Positions 33,959 through 43,250 of a stretch of DNA of 64,000 nucleotides are shown one piece after another. The stretch spans positions 5,909,447-5,973,446 of the forward strand of contig NZ_CP043538.1 in NCBI RefSeq assembly GCF_000364445.2. Direction: 5' to 3'. The stretch is from Methylobacterium mesophilicum SR1.6/6. Lineage in GTDB: Bacteria; Pseudomonadota; Alphaproteobacteria; Rhizobiales; Beijerinckiaceae. The position numbers and the translations under genes are program-made. Below the pieces are notes generated by a model. The model was not told the DNA's origin. It ran no database searches and saw only the letters and a list, made by a program, of their open reading frames with translations. Position 1 is the stretch's first letter. Each line of letters begins with the position of its first letter.

Positions 33959-35515
33959 GTGGGCAAGACCTTCCGGCAGTCGATGGCGTGGCTCCACGCC
34001 TGGTCGGGCCTCGTCGTCGGCTGGGTGCTGTTCGCCGTCTTCGTGACGGGCACGGCGAGCTACTACCGGACCGAGATCTCGCAGTGGATGCGGCCCGAAC
34101 TCCGCACCGACCGGACCTTCGGGCCGGCGGAGCTCGCGGCGGCGGCCGAGCGCGGCGTCGCCTACCTGCAGACCCATGCGGGTGGCGCGCGGACGTGGTT
34201 CCTCGCGCTGCCGCAGGCCGAGAGGCCGGTGCTGGAGCTGTTCTGGCGGACGGGGCCGGGCCGGCCGCCCGGGCACGTCCTGTTGGATCCCGACAGCGGC
34301 GCGCCGGCGGCGGCGCGGGCGACCCGCGGCGGGGACTTCCTCTACCGCTTCCACTTCGAGCTGAACCTGCCGCCGCTCTGGGGCCGCTGGATCGTCGGCG
34401 CCTGCGCGATCATCATGCTGGTGGCGCTGATCTCAGGCATCGTCACGCACCGGCGCATCTTCGCCGACTTCTTCACCTTCCGCCGGGACAAGTCCGCCCA
34501 GCGCGGCTGGCTCGACGCGCACAACGTCACGGGCGTCCTCGCCCTGCCGTTCCACCTGATGATCACCTATACCGGGCTCGCCACGCTCATGGTGATGTAC
34601 GTGCCCTGGGGGCTGAGCACGGCCTATCGCGGCGACAGCCCGCGCTACTTCGCCGAATCCGGCCAGATTACCGCGCCGCGTCCGCCCGCCGGCCAGCCCG
34701 GCGCGCTGGCTCCGGTCGGGCCGCTGGTGGTGGGCGCGATGGAGAGGATCGCCGAGCCCCTGGAGCGGATCACGATCGTCAACCCGAAGGACGCCAACGC
34801 CACGGTGGTGGCGGTGTTCGAGGAGCCGCACGGCCTCTCCCACGAGCACCCGCAGATCGCCTTCGACGGGGTGACGGGCGCGGTCCTGGAGGTGCGCGCG
34901 GGCGGCCTGCAGCCGCCGACCAAGACCTTCACCGCGATGGTCGGCCTGCACGAGGCCCACTTCGCCGGCCCGGCGCTGCGGATCCTGTTCTTCCTGTGCG
35001 GCCTCGCCGGCAGCGCCATGGTGGCGACCGGGCTGCTGCTGTGGACGGTGGCGCGCCTGCCCAAGGGGGACGCGCCCCGGGGCTTCGGCCTGCGCCTCGT
35101 CCAGGGCCTGAACGTCGCGACGGTCGCCGGTCTGCCGGCGGCGATCGCCGGGTACTTCCTGGCCAACCGGGTCCTGCCCGCCACACTGCCGGAGCGGGCG
35201 GAGTGGGAGGTTCGGGCGTTCTTCGCCGTCTGGCTCCTCGTCGCCCTGGCCGCGTTCCTCCGCGCGCACCGGCGGGCGTGGCGGGAGACGCTCACGGCGA
35301 CGGCCGGGCTGTTCGGCGCGGTCGCGGTCGCGGATCTCGGCCGTGCCGCCGCGCTCCGGATTGCCGGAGAGGCACATGTCGAGCCGGTTTTCCTCGCCTT
35401 CGACGGCGCGATGCTGGTCCTCGCGGCGCTGATGCTGTTCGCCGCCCGCAAGGTCGCCCGCTTCGACGGGGCGCCCCGCCGTCTGCCGGGGAAATCGGCC
35501 GAAGTCCCGGCCTAG
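33959..35515 (+). CDS. PepSY-associated membrane protein, siderophore-iron reductase-like
   Basis: This 518-residue inner-membrane protein begins with GTG at 33959, 10 bases after the receptor stop, with GAGG upstream. It has a PepSY_TM layout: first helix LHAWSGLVVGWVLFAVFVTG, a periplasmic region, a helix pair with HRRIFADFFTFRRDKSAQRG and DAHNVTGVLALPFHLMITY, another near 355, and four closely spaced helices in the last 160 residues. Conserved histidines in the helices (LHAW, HNVTG, LHEAHF) suggest haem binding. Homologues (FoxB/PiuB type) reduce ferric siderophores. It is translationally linked to the receptor gene. Confidence 0.82.
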   Translation: MGKTFRQSMAWLHAWSGLVVGWVLFAVFVTGTASYYRTEISQWMRPELRTDRTFGPAELAAAAERGVAYLQTHAGGARTWFLALPQAERPVLELFWRTGPGRPPGHVLLDPDSGAPAAARATRGGDFLYRFHFELNLPPLWGRWIVGACAIIMLVALISGIVTHRRIFADFFTFRRDKSAQRGWLDAHNVTGVLALPFHLMITYTGLATLMVMYVPWGLSTAYRGDSPRYFAESGQITAPRPPAGQPGALAPVGPLVVGAMERIAEPLERITIVNPKDANATVVAVFEEPHGLSHEHPQIAFDGVTGAVLEVRAGGLQPPTKTFTAMVGLHEAHFAGPALRILFFLCGLAGSAMVATGLLLWTVARLPKGDAPRGFGLRLVQGLNVATVAGLPAAIAGYFLANRVLPATLPERAEWEVRAFFAVWLLVALAAFLRAHRRAWRETLTATAGLFGAVAVADLGRAAALRIAGEAHVEPVFLAFDGAMLVLAALMLFAARKVARFDGAPRRLPGKSAEVPA

Positions 35516-35516
35516 G

Positions 35517-35538
35517 GCCGCTCCCGATCGGGAGCGGC
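35517..35538. terminator. Bidirectional hairpin between convergent genes
   Basis: GCCGCTCCCGA and TCGGGAGCGGC form a perfect 22-base palindrome two bases after the PepSY gene stop (33959-35515) and 26 bases from the end of the convergent PCuAC gene. No long T-run follows, but the position fits a shared terminator. Confidence 0.6.
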
Positions 35539-35563
35539 TCTCGGAGGCCGGCCGGGCGGTCCT

Positions 35564-36115
35564 TCAGTGCGCGTGGCCACCATGCCCCATGCCACCATGT
35601 TCCATGCCGCCGTGGTCCATCTCGGCGGCCCCCGAGGCGGGCGCCTTCGCGGCGATACCCTCCACGGTGAAGTCCACCGGCACGGTGCCGGCCTTGGCGA
35701 AGGTCACCGTACCCTTGACCGACTGGCCCTTCTTCAGCGGGCCCTTCAGGTCGAGAAACATGAGGTGGTAGCCGCCCGGCTTGAGCGTGACCGTCTCGCC
35801 GGGCTTGATCACGAGGCCGCCCTCGACGGGGGCCATCTTCATCACCCCGCCCTCCATCGACATCGTGTGCAGTTCGGCCCGGCCGGCCTCCTCGATCGTC
35901 GCGCCGGTCAGCGTGTCGGGTTCGGAGCCGGTGTTGGTGACGGCGAGATAGCCGCCCGCGACCTGGGCACCGTTGGGCGTGGCACGCGACCAGGGATGGC
36001 CGATCTTGAGCGGGCCGGCCGCATAATCCGCCGCCGCGCCGGCGGTGGTGGCGGCGAGCAGCGCGGCCAGGCCAAGGGCGGCGCGCGCGAGGATGGGACA
36101 GTTCGTGAATCTCAT
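35564..36115 (-). CDS. Periplasmic copper chaperone PCu(A)C
   Basis: This 183-residue protein has a signal peptide (1-28) and the PCuAC (DUF461) cupredoxin-like domain. Copper ligands are visible in order: HPWSRATPNG, ELHTMSMEGGVMKM and GGYHLMFLDLK, matching the family pattern of a histidine, methionines and an HxM. The tail from about 165 is a histidine/methionine-rich extension (MDHGGMEHGGMGHGG) that can bind more copper. PCuAC proteins hand Cu(I) to cytochrome oxidase or to uptake systems. The gene lies downstream of a TonB receptor gene and near two DUF2946-like genes, forming a probable copper-acquisition set. Confidence 0.9.
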   Translation of the reverse strand: MRFTNCPILARAALGLAALLAATTAGAAADYAAGPLKIGHPWSRATPNGAQVAGGYLAVTNTGSEPDTLTGATIEEAGRAELHTMSMEGGVMKMAPVEGGLVIKPGETVTLKPGGYHLMFLDLKGPLKKGQSVKGTVTFAKAGTVPVDFTVEGIAAKAPASGAAEMDHGGMEHGGMGHGGHAH

Positions 36116-36166
36116 GGCATGCTCCGTTTGGTCGGTGGCGGATGGGGGTGATGACGGAAGATCCGG

Positions 36167-38497
36167 TCAGAAGGTCAGCTTCATCCCGCCGACGAAGTTG
36201 CGCGGCGCGCCGGCGAAGATCGAGCCGGAGGTGGCGGCCAGCACGCCCGCGCCGTTCTGCAGGCCGGTCGTCCCGCTGATCGTGTCCGCGAGGTTCTGCG
36301 CCGCGTTGGTGTAGACCCGGTCGAACAGGTTCCGGACCTCGAAATACAGGCTCAGCCGCTTGGCGAAGCCCACCTCGGCCGCGCCGGAGAGGACCCGGTC
36401 GTAGTGCACGTTGAGGTTCACGATCGTGAAGCCCGGCGCCTTCAGCAGGTTGGCGTTGTCGAGGTAGAAATCGCTCTGGTAGACCGCCTCGACGAAAGCC
36501 CCCAATCCGGCCCAGGGCCCCGTGGTCTGCTCGTACCCGAACCGGGCCATAGCCGCGTCCATCGGCACGCCGGGGATCTGCTTGCCCGCCCGGTTGAACC
36601 GGGCTGTGCGCGTCCCGGCGCTGAGCTGCTCCGTGTAGGTCGTGTAGATCTGGTCGTCGTGCGTGTAGGCCAGCGTGGCCCGCCAGCCGTCCGGCGACGT
36701 CCAGGTCCCGCCGACCTCGACGCCGCGATGCTCGGAGGCAGGGGCGTTGAAGAAGTAGGTCAACAATCCGGCACCCGGCGATTGCGAGATCAACTCGTTG
36801 CGGAAGAACTCGTAGAAGCCCGTGACGGAGACCTGCAGCTCGGGCAGCGGCGACCAAGCGGCGCCAAGGTCGAAGCCGAGATTCTCCTGCGTCTGGAGCT
36901 GCGTGTTGTTGCCCGGCACGCCGGCCGGGGTGACGGTCAGGTTCGAGGCCGAGGGTGTGGCGTAGCCGGCAGCGACCCGACCGAGGAAGCGCCATTCCTG
37001 ATCCGGCCGGTAAGTCAGCGAGAACTCGGGCGCGACGTTGAGGAAGGTGCGGTCGAGATTGGCGGTGGTGGCGGTCACGCCCCCGGCGGTCGGGTAGCTG
37101 TAGGCGATGTTGCGGCCGTTGATCGCGGTGTTCTCGGCGCTGATGCCGGCGACCGCAGTCCACTGGTCGGACAACTGCAGCTCGATCCGGGCCCGGCCGC
37201 CGAGGTTATCCTGCGTCGCTGCAAGGTTGGCGTTCAGGGCGCCGAGCCTGGCCCCCCCGTAGGGTGCACGGAAGTAGGTGAGCGAGTTGGAATTGAGCGT
37301 GTTGTAGGCCAGCGCCACGTAGCCGGTCATCGGCAGCCCGAACAGGTCGCCCCGCCGGGTCACGTCGGAGAGGACGTTGAAGCCGGGGAAGTCACCCCGT
37401 GACGACGTGGTGTAAAACGGCTGGTTGATGTTGCGGTCGTCGAACACGAGCTGGGTGCGCCAGGTCGTGTCGGCGTCGAAATCGTGCTCGTAGCGACCGC
37501 CGACGATGGTGCGCCGGTCGCCGCGGAAGAAGCCGCCCTCGTCGGCCGTGACCGGCACGGTGGCGCCGTTGCGACCGTTGATCGGCAGGGCGTAGGTCAC
37601 GCAGCCGGGCGCCGCGGCGAGCGCCGAGGCGCAGCCGCGCTGGTAGGGATTCTGGTAGAACTGGAGCAGCGAGCTGCGGCCCGGCAGGTTCGCCTGGATC
37701 TCGTTGTTGATGATCTTCAGCGTGAAGCGGTTGTCCGGGGTCGGTGCGTATGTGCCGAGGAAGTTGATCGTCTGCGTGTTGAACGCGCTGTGGCCCTGGA
37801 AGCCATTGCCCCGGGCGTCGCTGGTGAACAGGCTGTACTCGAAAGGCCCGCTGATCCCGCCGACGGTGGCGTAGTTGTTGAGGTAGCCGAAGCTGCCGGC
37901 GTCGACCCCGTACTCGACGCCATTGATCGCGGCTCCGCGCCGGGTGTTGAAGACGAGCGCGCCGCCGGTGGCATAGTTGCCGAACAGCGCCGATTGCGGC
38001 CCGCGGAACACGTCGAGGCTGCTGTAGGCGCGCGGGTCGGTGATGTCGAAGCGCGAGGAGCCGTCGGCCTGGGTGACGGGGAAGCCGTCCTCCAGCACGA
38101 CGACGTTGCGCGAGACGCCGGTGGCGCGGGCGTTGTTGCCGCGGATGGAGATGATCACGTCCCGCGGACCGTTGCCCTGGCGGATGGTGACGCCGGGGCT
38201 GTTGCGCGCGACGTCGGCGATGTTGACCGCGGGCCGGTCGTCGATGACGGCCTGGCGGCCGATCGCTGTGTTCACCGTGCCCACGGGGGCGGCGATCGGG
38301 GTCGGGACGGCCGGAGCCGGGCCGGCGCTTGCGGGCCGCGCTATTGCCACGGGTCCGGGCGCGCCGCCCTCGCCGACGACGGACAGCTCCTCCAGGGTCA
38401 CGGATTGCTGGGCGTGGGCGGCGGTGATGGCGAGCGGGCTCGCCGCCAGCAGCAGGGCGACGACGCGTCCCGGTCTGGTGGCAGGGGGGATGGACAT
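36167..38497 (-). CDS. TonB-dependent receptor, probable metal (copper?) uptake
   Basis: This 776-residue outer-membrane receptor starts at ATG 38497; a signal peptide ends TAAHAQ. The plug (about 75-200) includes DDRPAVNIADVARNSPGVTI, VIISIRGNNARATG and SSLDVFRGPQSALFGNYATG, and the barrel ends with a C-terminal phenylalanine (NFVGGMKLTF). It is only distantly similar to the siderophore receptor at 31606. The gene is followed after 51 bases by the PCuAC gene and preceded by genes for DUF2946-like and PepSY proteins. That company suggests copper or a copper chelate as cargo, but iron cannot be excluded. Confidence 0.87.
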   Translation of the reverse strand: MSIPPATRPGRVVALLLAASPLAITAAHAQQSVTLEELSVVGEGGAPGPVAIARPASAGPAPAVPTPIAAPVGTVNTAIGRQAVIDDRPAVNIADVARNSPGVTIRQGNGPRDVIISIRGNNARATGVSRNVVVLEDGFPVTQADGSSRFDITDPRAYSSLDVFRGPQSALFGNYATGGALVFNTRRGAAINGVEYGVDAGSFGYLNNYATVGGISGPFEYSLFTSDARGNGFQGHSAFNTQTINFLGTYAPTPDNRFTLKIINNEIQANLPGRSSLLQFYQNPYQRGCASALAAAPGCVTYALPINGRNGATVPVTADEGGFFRGDRRTIVGGRYEHDFDADTTWRTQLVFDDRNINQPFYTTSSRGDFPGFNVLSDVTRRGDLFGLPMTGYVALAYNTLNSNSLTYFRAPYGGARLGALNANLAATQDNLGGRARIELQLSDQWTAVAGISAENTAINGRNIAYSYPTAGGVTATTANLDRTFLNVAPEFSLTYRPDQEWRFLGRVAAGYATPSASNLTVTPAGVPGNNTQLQTQENLGFDLGAAWSPLPELQVSVTGFYEFFRNELISQSPGAGLLTYFFNAPASEHRGVEVGGTWTSPDGWRATLAYTHDDQIYTTYTEQLSAGTRTARFNRAGKQIPGVPMDAAMARFGYEQTTGPWAGLGAFVEAVYQSDFYLDNANLLKAPGFTIVNLNVHYDRVLSGAAEVGFAKRLSLYFEVRNLFDRVYTNAAQNLADTISGTTGLQNGAGVLAATSGSIFAGAPRNFVGGMKLTF

Positions 38498-38566
38498 GAT
38501 CTCGGGTCTCGTCTGAACGCAGGCGGGCTGGGCGCGGAATGCCGAGCGGCCCGGACTGGGCCGCAC

Positions 38567-38968
38567 TCAGACGGTCGCGGGAGGCGCGCGGGCCCGGCCG
38601 GCGATGCGCGGTGGCCGGACGTCGTGGGCCGGCGGCGGGATCGGCCAGGTGATCCGTTGCCAGACGAGGCACCCGACGCGGGCGTCGGGCACCACCGGCA
38701 GGGGGGCGGCCGCGGTGCAGCGGCAGAAGGGGCACCGGTCGCAGACCACAGGGTCGGCCGGCGCATCCGCAGCGACGGCGCGGTCCTGAACCCGCCCGCA
38801 GATCGCCGCGTGGATCAGTGCGTCGACGGCCGTCGCCTGCGCCCGGGCCTGCCGCGCGCGGTCCATCAGGGCGGAGGCGGGCGCCAGCGCCTGCAGCCAC
38901 AGGGCGAGCAGGATCAGGCCGGTGCCGAGCCGGCGTGCCGATCCCACCGATCGCATGCGCGCGAGCAC
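38567..38968 (-). CDS. DUF2946-like small membrane-anchored protein
   Basis: This 133-residue protein starts at GTG 38968 with GGGAG 8 bases upstream (ATG 38956 is an alternative). It has one N-terminal hydrophobic helix (TGLILLALWLQALAPASA) and a cysteine cluster CDRCPFCRC near residue 78, as in the DUF2946 family, then a proline/arginine-rich tail. Members are found beside TonB receptors and copper genes and are thought to be metal-related, but no function is proven. It lies between the PepSY gene and the TonB receptor gene on the same strand. Confidence 0.72.
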   Translation of the reverse strand: MLARMRSVGSARRLGTGLILLALWLQALAPASALMDRARQARAQATAVDALIHAAICGRVQDRAVAADAPADPVVCDRCPFCRCTAAAPLPVVPDARVGCLVWQRITWPIPPPAHDVRPPRIAGRARAPPATV

Positions 38969-38993
38969 GGGAGCTGCTCCCGTTCCGGCGCGC

Positions 38994-40373
38994 TCAGGCC
39001 GTCCGTCTCCGGACGGCGCGCGCGGTCGCGACGTCGAGGCCGAGCATGGCCAGGATCGCCAACCCGGTCAGCGGGAACAGGATCCCGAGGCCGAGCACGA
39101 TCCCCGTCACGGTCGCGGCGACGCGCCGGTCGCGCGGCCCGGGCGGCACGCCGAGGCCGCCACGCGGGCGCCGCTTCCACCACATGGTTCCGGCGGTGAC
39201 CGAGAGCAGGATCGTGCCGAGGCAGAAGGCCAGCATCGCGAGCTGGTTGGCCCGGCCCCAGTGCTCGCCCTTGTGGATGCCGATGCCGTACTGCACCGCC
39301 CGCGCGACCGGGCCGAGATCGGTGAAGCGGACGTCCACGAGCGGCTTGCCGGTGTACTGGTCGAGGGAGACCATCCGCTGCCGGTTCACGTCGCGCGGAT
39401 AGGCCGCCGCCGCGTAGATCCCGGTCGGGCCGATCGGGAGCGACAGCTCGTAGCCCCGCGGCATGCCGAAGCGCGCGAGGATCCGCGCGGCCTCGTCGAC
39501 GCCGAGGCTCCGGGCGGCCCCCGCCGACTGCGACTTCGGCGCCGGCGCGTCCTGCAGCGTCCAGCCGGCGGTGGTGAGCATCTTGCCCATGGGCATGTTC
39601 GAGACCGGCTTGTTCGCCCACAGGGCGGCCGGCTGGCCGAGCCCGGCCGCGTTCGTCCAGGCCCGGAACTGGTCGCCCCACCAGACCGACCACGGCAGGC
39701 CGGTCAGCGCCAGGAAGAACAGGCCGCCCCCGGCCACCAGCCCGGTCACGGCGTGCAGGTCGCGCCACCAGACGCGCCGCCGCGGCGTGCCGCGGACCGA
39801 GACGACGCCCCCGTCCTGGCCCCGCGGCCACCACAGATAGACCCCCGTCGCCACCAGGATGATCGCGAAGCCGGCCACGATCTCGATCAGCGCGTTGGCC
39901 CAGGGTCCGAAATAGGCGAGGCTGTGCAGGTGCCGCACGACCATGAAGAACTCGCCGTCCCGGTCGACCCGGTCGAGGACGCTGCCGGTGTAGGGATCGA
40001 GGAAGACGAGGACCTTGCGGGCGCCGTCCGCGACCGTGACCACCGCCGCGCCGTCCGCGTCGCGCGGGTCGGTGTAGGAGACCGGCGTGCCCTCGGGTAC
40101 GGCCTGCGTGGCGTTGAAGATCAGGCGGTCGGGGCCGAGCGGCGGTGTGGGCTGCGCGGCGACCCGGGTCCGGTAGGCGAACACCGTCGCGTTGATCTCG
40201 CTCTGGAACAGGTACAGCGCGCCGGTCGCCGAGAGCGTGATCAGGAAGGGCAGGCACATCAGGCCGGCGAAGAAGTGCCAGCGCCAGACGGCGCGGTAGA
40301 CGTCGTCGCGGGACACGCGCGCCGCAGCCACCGCCCCGATGGAGGAGGTGCTGCCCTGAAGCGAGATCGACAT
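38994..40373 (-). CDS. PepSY-associated membrane protein
   Basis: This 459-residue inner-membrane protein has four main helices with PepSY domains between them: WRWHFFAGLMCLPFLITLSA, then VVRHLHSLAYFGPWANALIE with GFAIILVATGVYLWWPRGQ, RDLHAVTGLVAGGGLFFLAL, and GIGIHKGEHWGRANQLAMLA. Paired histidines in the helices suggest haem ligation, as in iron or copper reductase-like proteins of this group. It is a different subtype from the PepSY protein at 33959. The gene precedes the DUF2946-like and TonB receptor genes on the same strand, so a role in metal reduction after uptake is likely. Confidence 0.85.
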   Translation of the reverse strand: MSISLQGSTSSIGAVAAARVSRDDVYRAVWRWHFFAGLMCLPFLITLSATGALYLFQSEINATVFAYRTRVAAQPTPPLGPDRLIFNATQAVPEGTPVSYTDPRDADGAAVVTVADGARKVLVFLDPYTGSVLDRVDRDGEFFMVVRHLHSLAYFGPWANALIEIVAGFAIILVATGVYLWWPRGQDGGVVSVRGTPRRRVWWRDLHAVTGLVAGGGLFFLALTGLPWSVWWGDQFRAWTNAAGLGQPAALWANKPVSNMPMGKMLTTAGWTLQDAPAPKSQSAGAARSLGVDEAARILARFGMPRGYELSLPIGPTGIYAAAAYPRDVNRQRMVSLDQYTGKPLVDVRFTDLGPVARAVQYGIGIHKGEHWGRANQLAMLAFCLGTILLSVTAGTMWWKRRPRGGLGVPPGPRDRRVAATVTGIVLGLGILFPLTGLAILAMLGLDVATARAVRRRTA

Positions 40374-40411
40374 GGGAGGGTCCGGGTCTGAGCGATCGGG
40401 AAACGGATCGA

Positions 40412-40783
40412 TCAGGCGGTCGGCGGACCTCGGGAGCTGACGGCGGGGTCGGGCGGGGCACGGGGGCCGAGGGGCGCGGTCGGCCTCCAGGGCAGCGCGG
40501 TCATCCGGCGCTGCCGGGCAGGTTCCTCGGCCGGCGCGGATGGGGGCTGGGCCAGGGGCTGGGCCACCTGGGCCAGGATGCAGCAGGGATGCTGCCGGCA
40601 GGCCGGGCTCCCGTCGTCGGTGGGCACCCCACCCCCGTGTTCGGCACAGATCACGCGATCGGTGCCGGCCAGCGGCGCCGCGGGGTAGACCGCGATCAGG
40701 AAGGCCTGGAGCAGCAGCGCGTAGAGCGCGGTCACGACAATGACCGCGCGGCGGCGAGCCGTTCGGTCGTTGAACCTGCGCAT
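40412..40783 (-). CDS. DUF2946-like small protein, second copy
   Basis: This 123-residue protein has one hydrophobic helix (VIVVTALYALLLQAFLIAVY) after a basic N-terminus and a cysteine/histidine pattern ICAEHGGG then ACRQHPCCIL, typical of the cysteine-containing DUF2946 relatives. The tail is proline- and arginine-rich. It starts at ATG 40783, without a clear ribosome binding site, and lies 38 bases upstream of the PepSY gene. Two such proteins framing one PepSY protein suggest they act together in metal handling. Confidence 0.65.
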   Translation of the reverse strand: MRRFNDRTARRRAVIVVTALYALLLQAFLIAVYPAAPLAGTDRVICAEHGGGVPTDDGSPACRQHPCCILAQVAQPLAQPPSAPAEEPARQRRMTALPWRPTAPLGPRAPPDPAVSSRGPPTA

Positions 40784-40883
40784 GCGCTGATCTAGTCGGC
40801 GGACCGGCTCGAGGTCAACGCGCCCCGGGCGCGGCCCGCGCGGATGACCTGCGCCGTTGCGGCGGCGCTACGGCCTCGCCTCG

Positions 40884-40929
40884 GCGGCCCGCAACGCTCG
40901 GCGCCGTGGACGGCGGCGAGCGTTGCGGG
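40884..40929 (-). terminator. Long hairpin downstream of the CsbD gene
   Basis: GGCCCGCAACGCTCG (40884-40898) and its exact inverse CGAGCGTTGCGGGCC (40915-40929) form a 15-base stem with a 16-base loop, 6 bases past the CsbD stop. There is no T-run, so it may be a Rho-assisted or 3'-stabilising hairpin. Confidence 0.6.
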
Positions 40930-40934
40930 CCGGT

Positions 40935-41264
40935 TCAGAGCCGGCTGACGAGGAAACCCAGGCCGAAGCCGACGAGGCCCGCGACGAGGAGGGAGGCATG
41001 GGGCCACTCGGCGGATCTCTCATGGCCTTCCCACGCGTAGTGGCGGCCCCGATCGTAGGCCTCCGCAGCGTGGTCCGAGACCTCGTCAGCCGCATGCCGA
41101 ACCGCGTCCTTGGCTTGGCCATAGAGGTTCTCGGCGGCACCGTGGGCTTCGCGAAGGCGCCCCTCGACGGAAACGCCGTTCGAGCCGGCCAAGTCGCCGA
41201 TCGCGCCCTGCACCTTGCCGCCGAGTTCACGTGCGGCGCCCGCAATCCTGTCCGTGTCGACCAT
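40935..41264 (-). CDS. CsbD-like stress protein with C-terminal membrane helix
   Basis: This 109-residue protein starts at ATG 41264 with AAGGG upstream. Residues 4-60 follow the CsbD pattern (DRIAGAARELGGKVQGAIGD, then GRLREAHGAAENLYGQAKDA), a charged amphipathic helix common in general-stress proteins. The C-terminus has a short hydrophobic helix (LLVAGLVGFGLGFLVSRL). In alphaproteobacteria such proteins are often under general stress (EcfG) control; I did not identify a matching promoter. Confidence 0.85.
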   Translation of the reverse strand: MVDTDRIAGAARELGGKVQGAIGDLAGSNGVSVEGRLREAHGAAENLYGQAKDAVRHAADEVSDHAAEAYDRGRHYAWEGHERSAEWPHASLLVAGLVGFGLGFLVSRL

Positions 41265-41431
41265 TCGGATGCCCTTCCGGCTGTTCAGGGTTGAAGTTTG
41301 GCTGCCCAACGAACCGGCTGCGCGAACGAAGGCTCCGCGCGCTCGGTATCACCCTCGAGCCAGCAATCCGGCGGCTCCCCTCGTGCCGCGCGGGCGCCGG
41401 GGGGCGATCGCGCCGCCTGAGGGCGTTCGAT

Positions 41432-41728
41432 CTATCGCTTGTACTCCGGCGGGAGGTGATCGAGCGGGTTGGTGCGCGCATCCTTGCCCCGGCTGGATTC
41501 GGAACCGGTGCTGCCGCCCTGCATGACATCCGTCGACGCGGAGATGGCGCTCGGCGGCGACACGGAGCCGGTCGACCGCTCGGCTGGGGAAGCGCCGCCC
41601 TGCGTGGTGCCGACACCGGAAGGAAGCGTGCCCGGCGTCGGCTGGTCGATCCGGCTTGCTGCCGACTGAGCCAGCACCGGCCCGGAGAGCAGGATCAGCG
41701 CGCTGGCACCGATGGCCGCGCGGATCAT
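41432..41728 (-). CDS. Small exported protein of unknown function
   Basis: From ATG 41728 this is a 98-residue protein with a clear signal peptide (IRAAIGASALILLSGPVLAQ) and a serine/glycine/proline-rich mature part ending NPLDHLPPEYKR. An upstream ATG at 41785 would add 19 residues; neither start has a strong ribosome binding site. I do not recognise a domain. It probably stays in the periplasm. Neighbours give no clear hint. Confidence 0.6.
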   Translation of the reverse strand: MIRAAIGASALILLSGPVLAQSAASRIDQPTPGTLPSGVGTTQGGASPAERSTGSVSPPSAISASTDVMQGGSTGSESSRGKDARTNPLDHLPPEYKR

Positions 41729-41932
41729 GGAAACCCGGGCGGTTCTGTCAGAAAGGGCGCGCGTTCCGACCATCGATCCATCCATCCTTGCAGCCAGCCG
41801 GTGATTGTTCGTTGACCCAATGGATCGGCGGATCGGCGGTTCCGATCGGGCGCGGATTGGCGCTGCGGCGCGGGCGTTCCGGAGCGTCGTGGCGGCAGGC
41901 GGGAGAAGGCGTTTATGGCGCGCCTGTCGGTG

Positions 41933-43180
41933 TCAGCGGAGCGTCAGGGCCTCCACGGCGGCCTTCTCGGATGGGACCAGGAGGGCGAAGTCCGCGTGTT
42001 CCGTGACCAGCATCGAGGCGCGCCCGGCCGCGACGGAGAAGCGCTCAGGAGACAGGCTCCGCAGGGCCGCCAGCACCTTCTGCAGCCGCACGCCGACCTG
42101 CACGATCCCGCCGCCCTCGCGGGCCAGCGGATGGAAGAAATCGGCGATCAGGTCCTCCGTCGACAGGGCCGGGACGCGGATGCGCGGATGCTCGGGTTCA
42201 GGCGGCGGCCGGTCCGGATCCGGAACCCATTCCGAGAGCACGCGCAACCCGGCGCCGATGACCGCGATGGCCGTCCCGTAATCGGCGGCCGTCGGCGGAA
42301 GCGCCTTCGATCCGATCTCCGCGAGGACCGACAGCCCGAAGCGCGGATCCTGCTCCCAGGCGCGGTCGTCGGCGATCAGGAAGGCCCGGCGGATTGCGGC
42401 CAGTGCGTCTGCCTTCATATCCGGATCCACGAAGGCGAGCGGCGTGGCCTTGTGGACGAAGGCGCCGGGCAGCACGGCCACGTCCAGCATCACGTCGCGG
42501 CCATCCAGCGCCCGCGTCAGCGACGAAAGGTCGACGTGCTGGATGTAGCCGATCCGGTCCGAGAGGACCGGCCGCGCGTGGCGATGCGCCGGATCCGGGG
42601 GGATCCCGCCGAGATGTGGCCGGTCGCGCCGGGCGCGCAGGGCCTGCGCCGCCGCGTGCTCGACCAGCCGGATCGTCTCGCCGACCCGTCCGAAGCGGGT
42701 GAGCTGCTGCATCCAGCGCAGGAGCGTGACGACGATCAGGCCGATGACCACCACGGTCGCACCCAGCAGCACGAGGCGACCGCCCGGCCCGTAGAGGCGG
42801 GTCGACAGGGCGATGATCCCGACCACCGAGAACATGAACGCGCCGAGGAACGTGGCGAGCGCGTCGTGGGCCCGCCGGTCCTCGCTCCACAGGGTCGTGG
42901 CGCGCGGGGTCACGCCCGACGAGGCGGAACCGAGGGCGCTCACCAGCACGGTCAGCGAGAAGGTCGTCACCGTCAGCATCGAGGAGGCCAGGATGCTCAG
43001 GACGTTGCCGACGGCGTCGGCGCCGACGCTGAGGGCGAAGTTCTCCTCGACGTGAAACTGGAAGCGCCACGCCACCAGGGCCGCCAGGACGCCGCCGACG
43101 CAGTAGAGGGCGGCGCGGACCCAGGCCTGGCGAAGGGTTCGGGACAGGATCAGCCGCCAGCGCGGCGTGACGGTCTTCAT
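41933..43180 (-). CDS. DUF2254 membrane protein
   Basis: This 415-residue protein matches DUF2254: four helices in the first 155 residues (AALYCVGGVLAALVAWRF, VLSILASSMLTVTTFSLTVL with SALGSASSGVTPR following, FLGAFMFSVVGIIAL, LVLLGATVVVIGLIVVTLL) and a soluble C-terminal part of about 250 residues containing GYIQHVDLSSL. The function of the family is unknown. Its gene is 70 bases downstream of the RND pump gene on the same strand. Confidence 0.85.
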   Translation of the reverse strand: MKTVTPRWRLILSRTLRQAWVRAALYCVGGVLAALVAWRFQFHVEENFALSVGADAVGNVLSILASSMLTVTTFSLTVLVSALGSASSGVTPRATTLWSEDRRAHDALATFLGAFMFSVVGIIALSTRLYGPGGRLVLLGATVVVIGLIVVTLLRWMQQLTRFGRVGETIRLVEHAAAQALRARRDRPHLGGIPPDPAHRHARPVLSDRIGYIQHVDLSSLTRALDGRDVMLDVAVLPGAFVHKATPLAFVDPDMKADALAAIRRAFLIADDRAWEQDPRFGLSVLAEIGSKALPPTAADYGTAIAVIGAGLRVLSEWVPDPDRPPPEPEHPRIRVPALSTEDLIADFFHPLAREGGGIVQVGVRLQKVLAALRSLSPERFSVAAGRASMLVTEHADFALLVPSEKAAVEALTLR

Positions 43181-43250
43181 GGCCGCACCGGCTCCCCCTC
43201 GCCGTCGATCCCGGGGCCGGCGCGGCCGTCTTCCTGACGGACCAACGCCG

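Noticed and set aside
33988..35670. A 560-codon plus-strand frame overlapping the PepSY gene
   Set aside because: Its product is arginine/glycine-rich out-of-frame reading of the well-supported PepSY protein.
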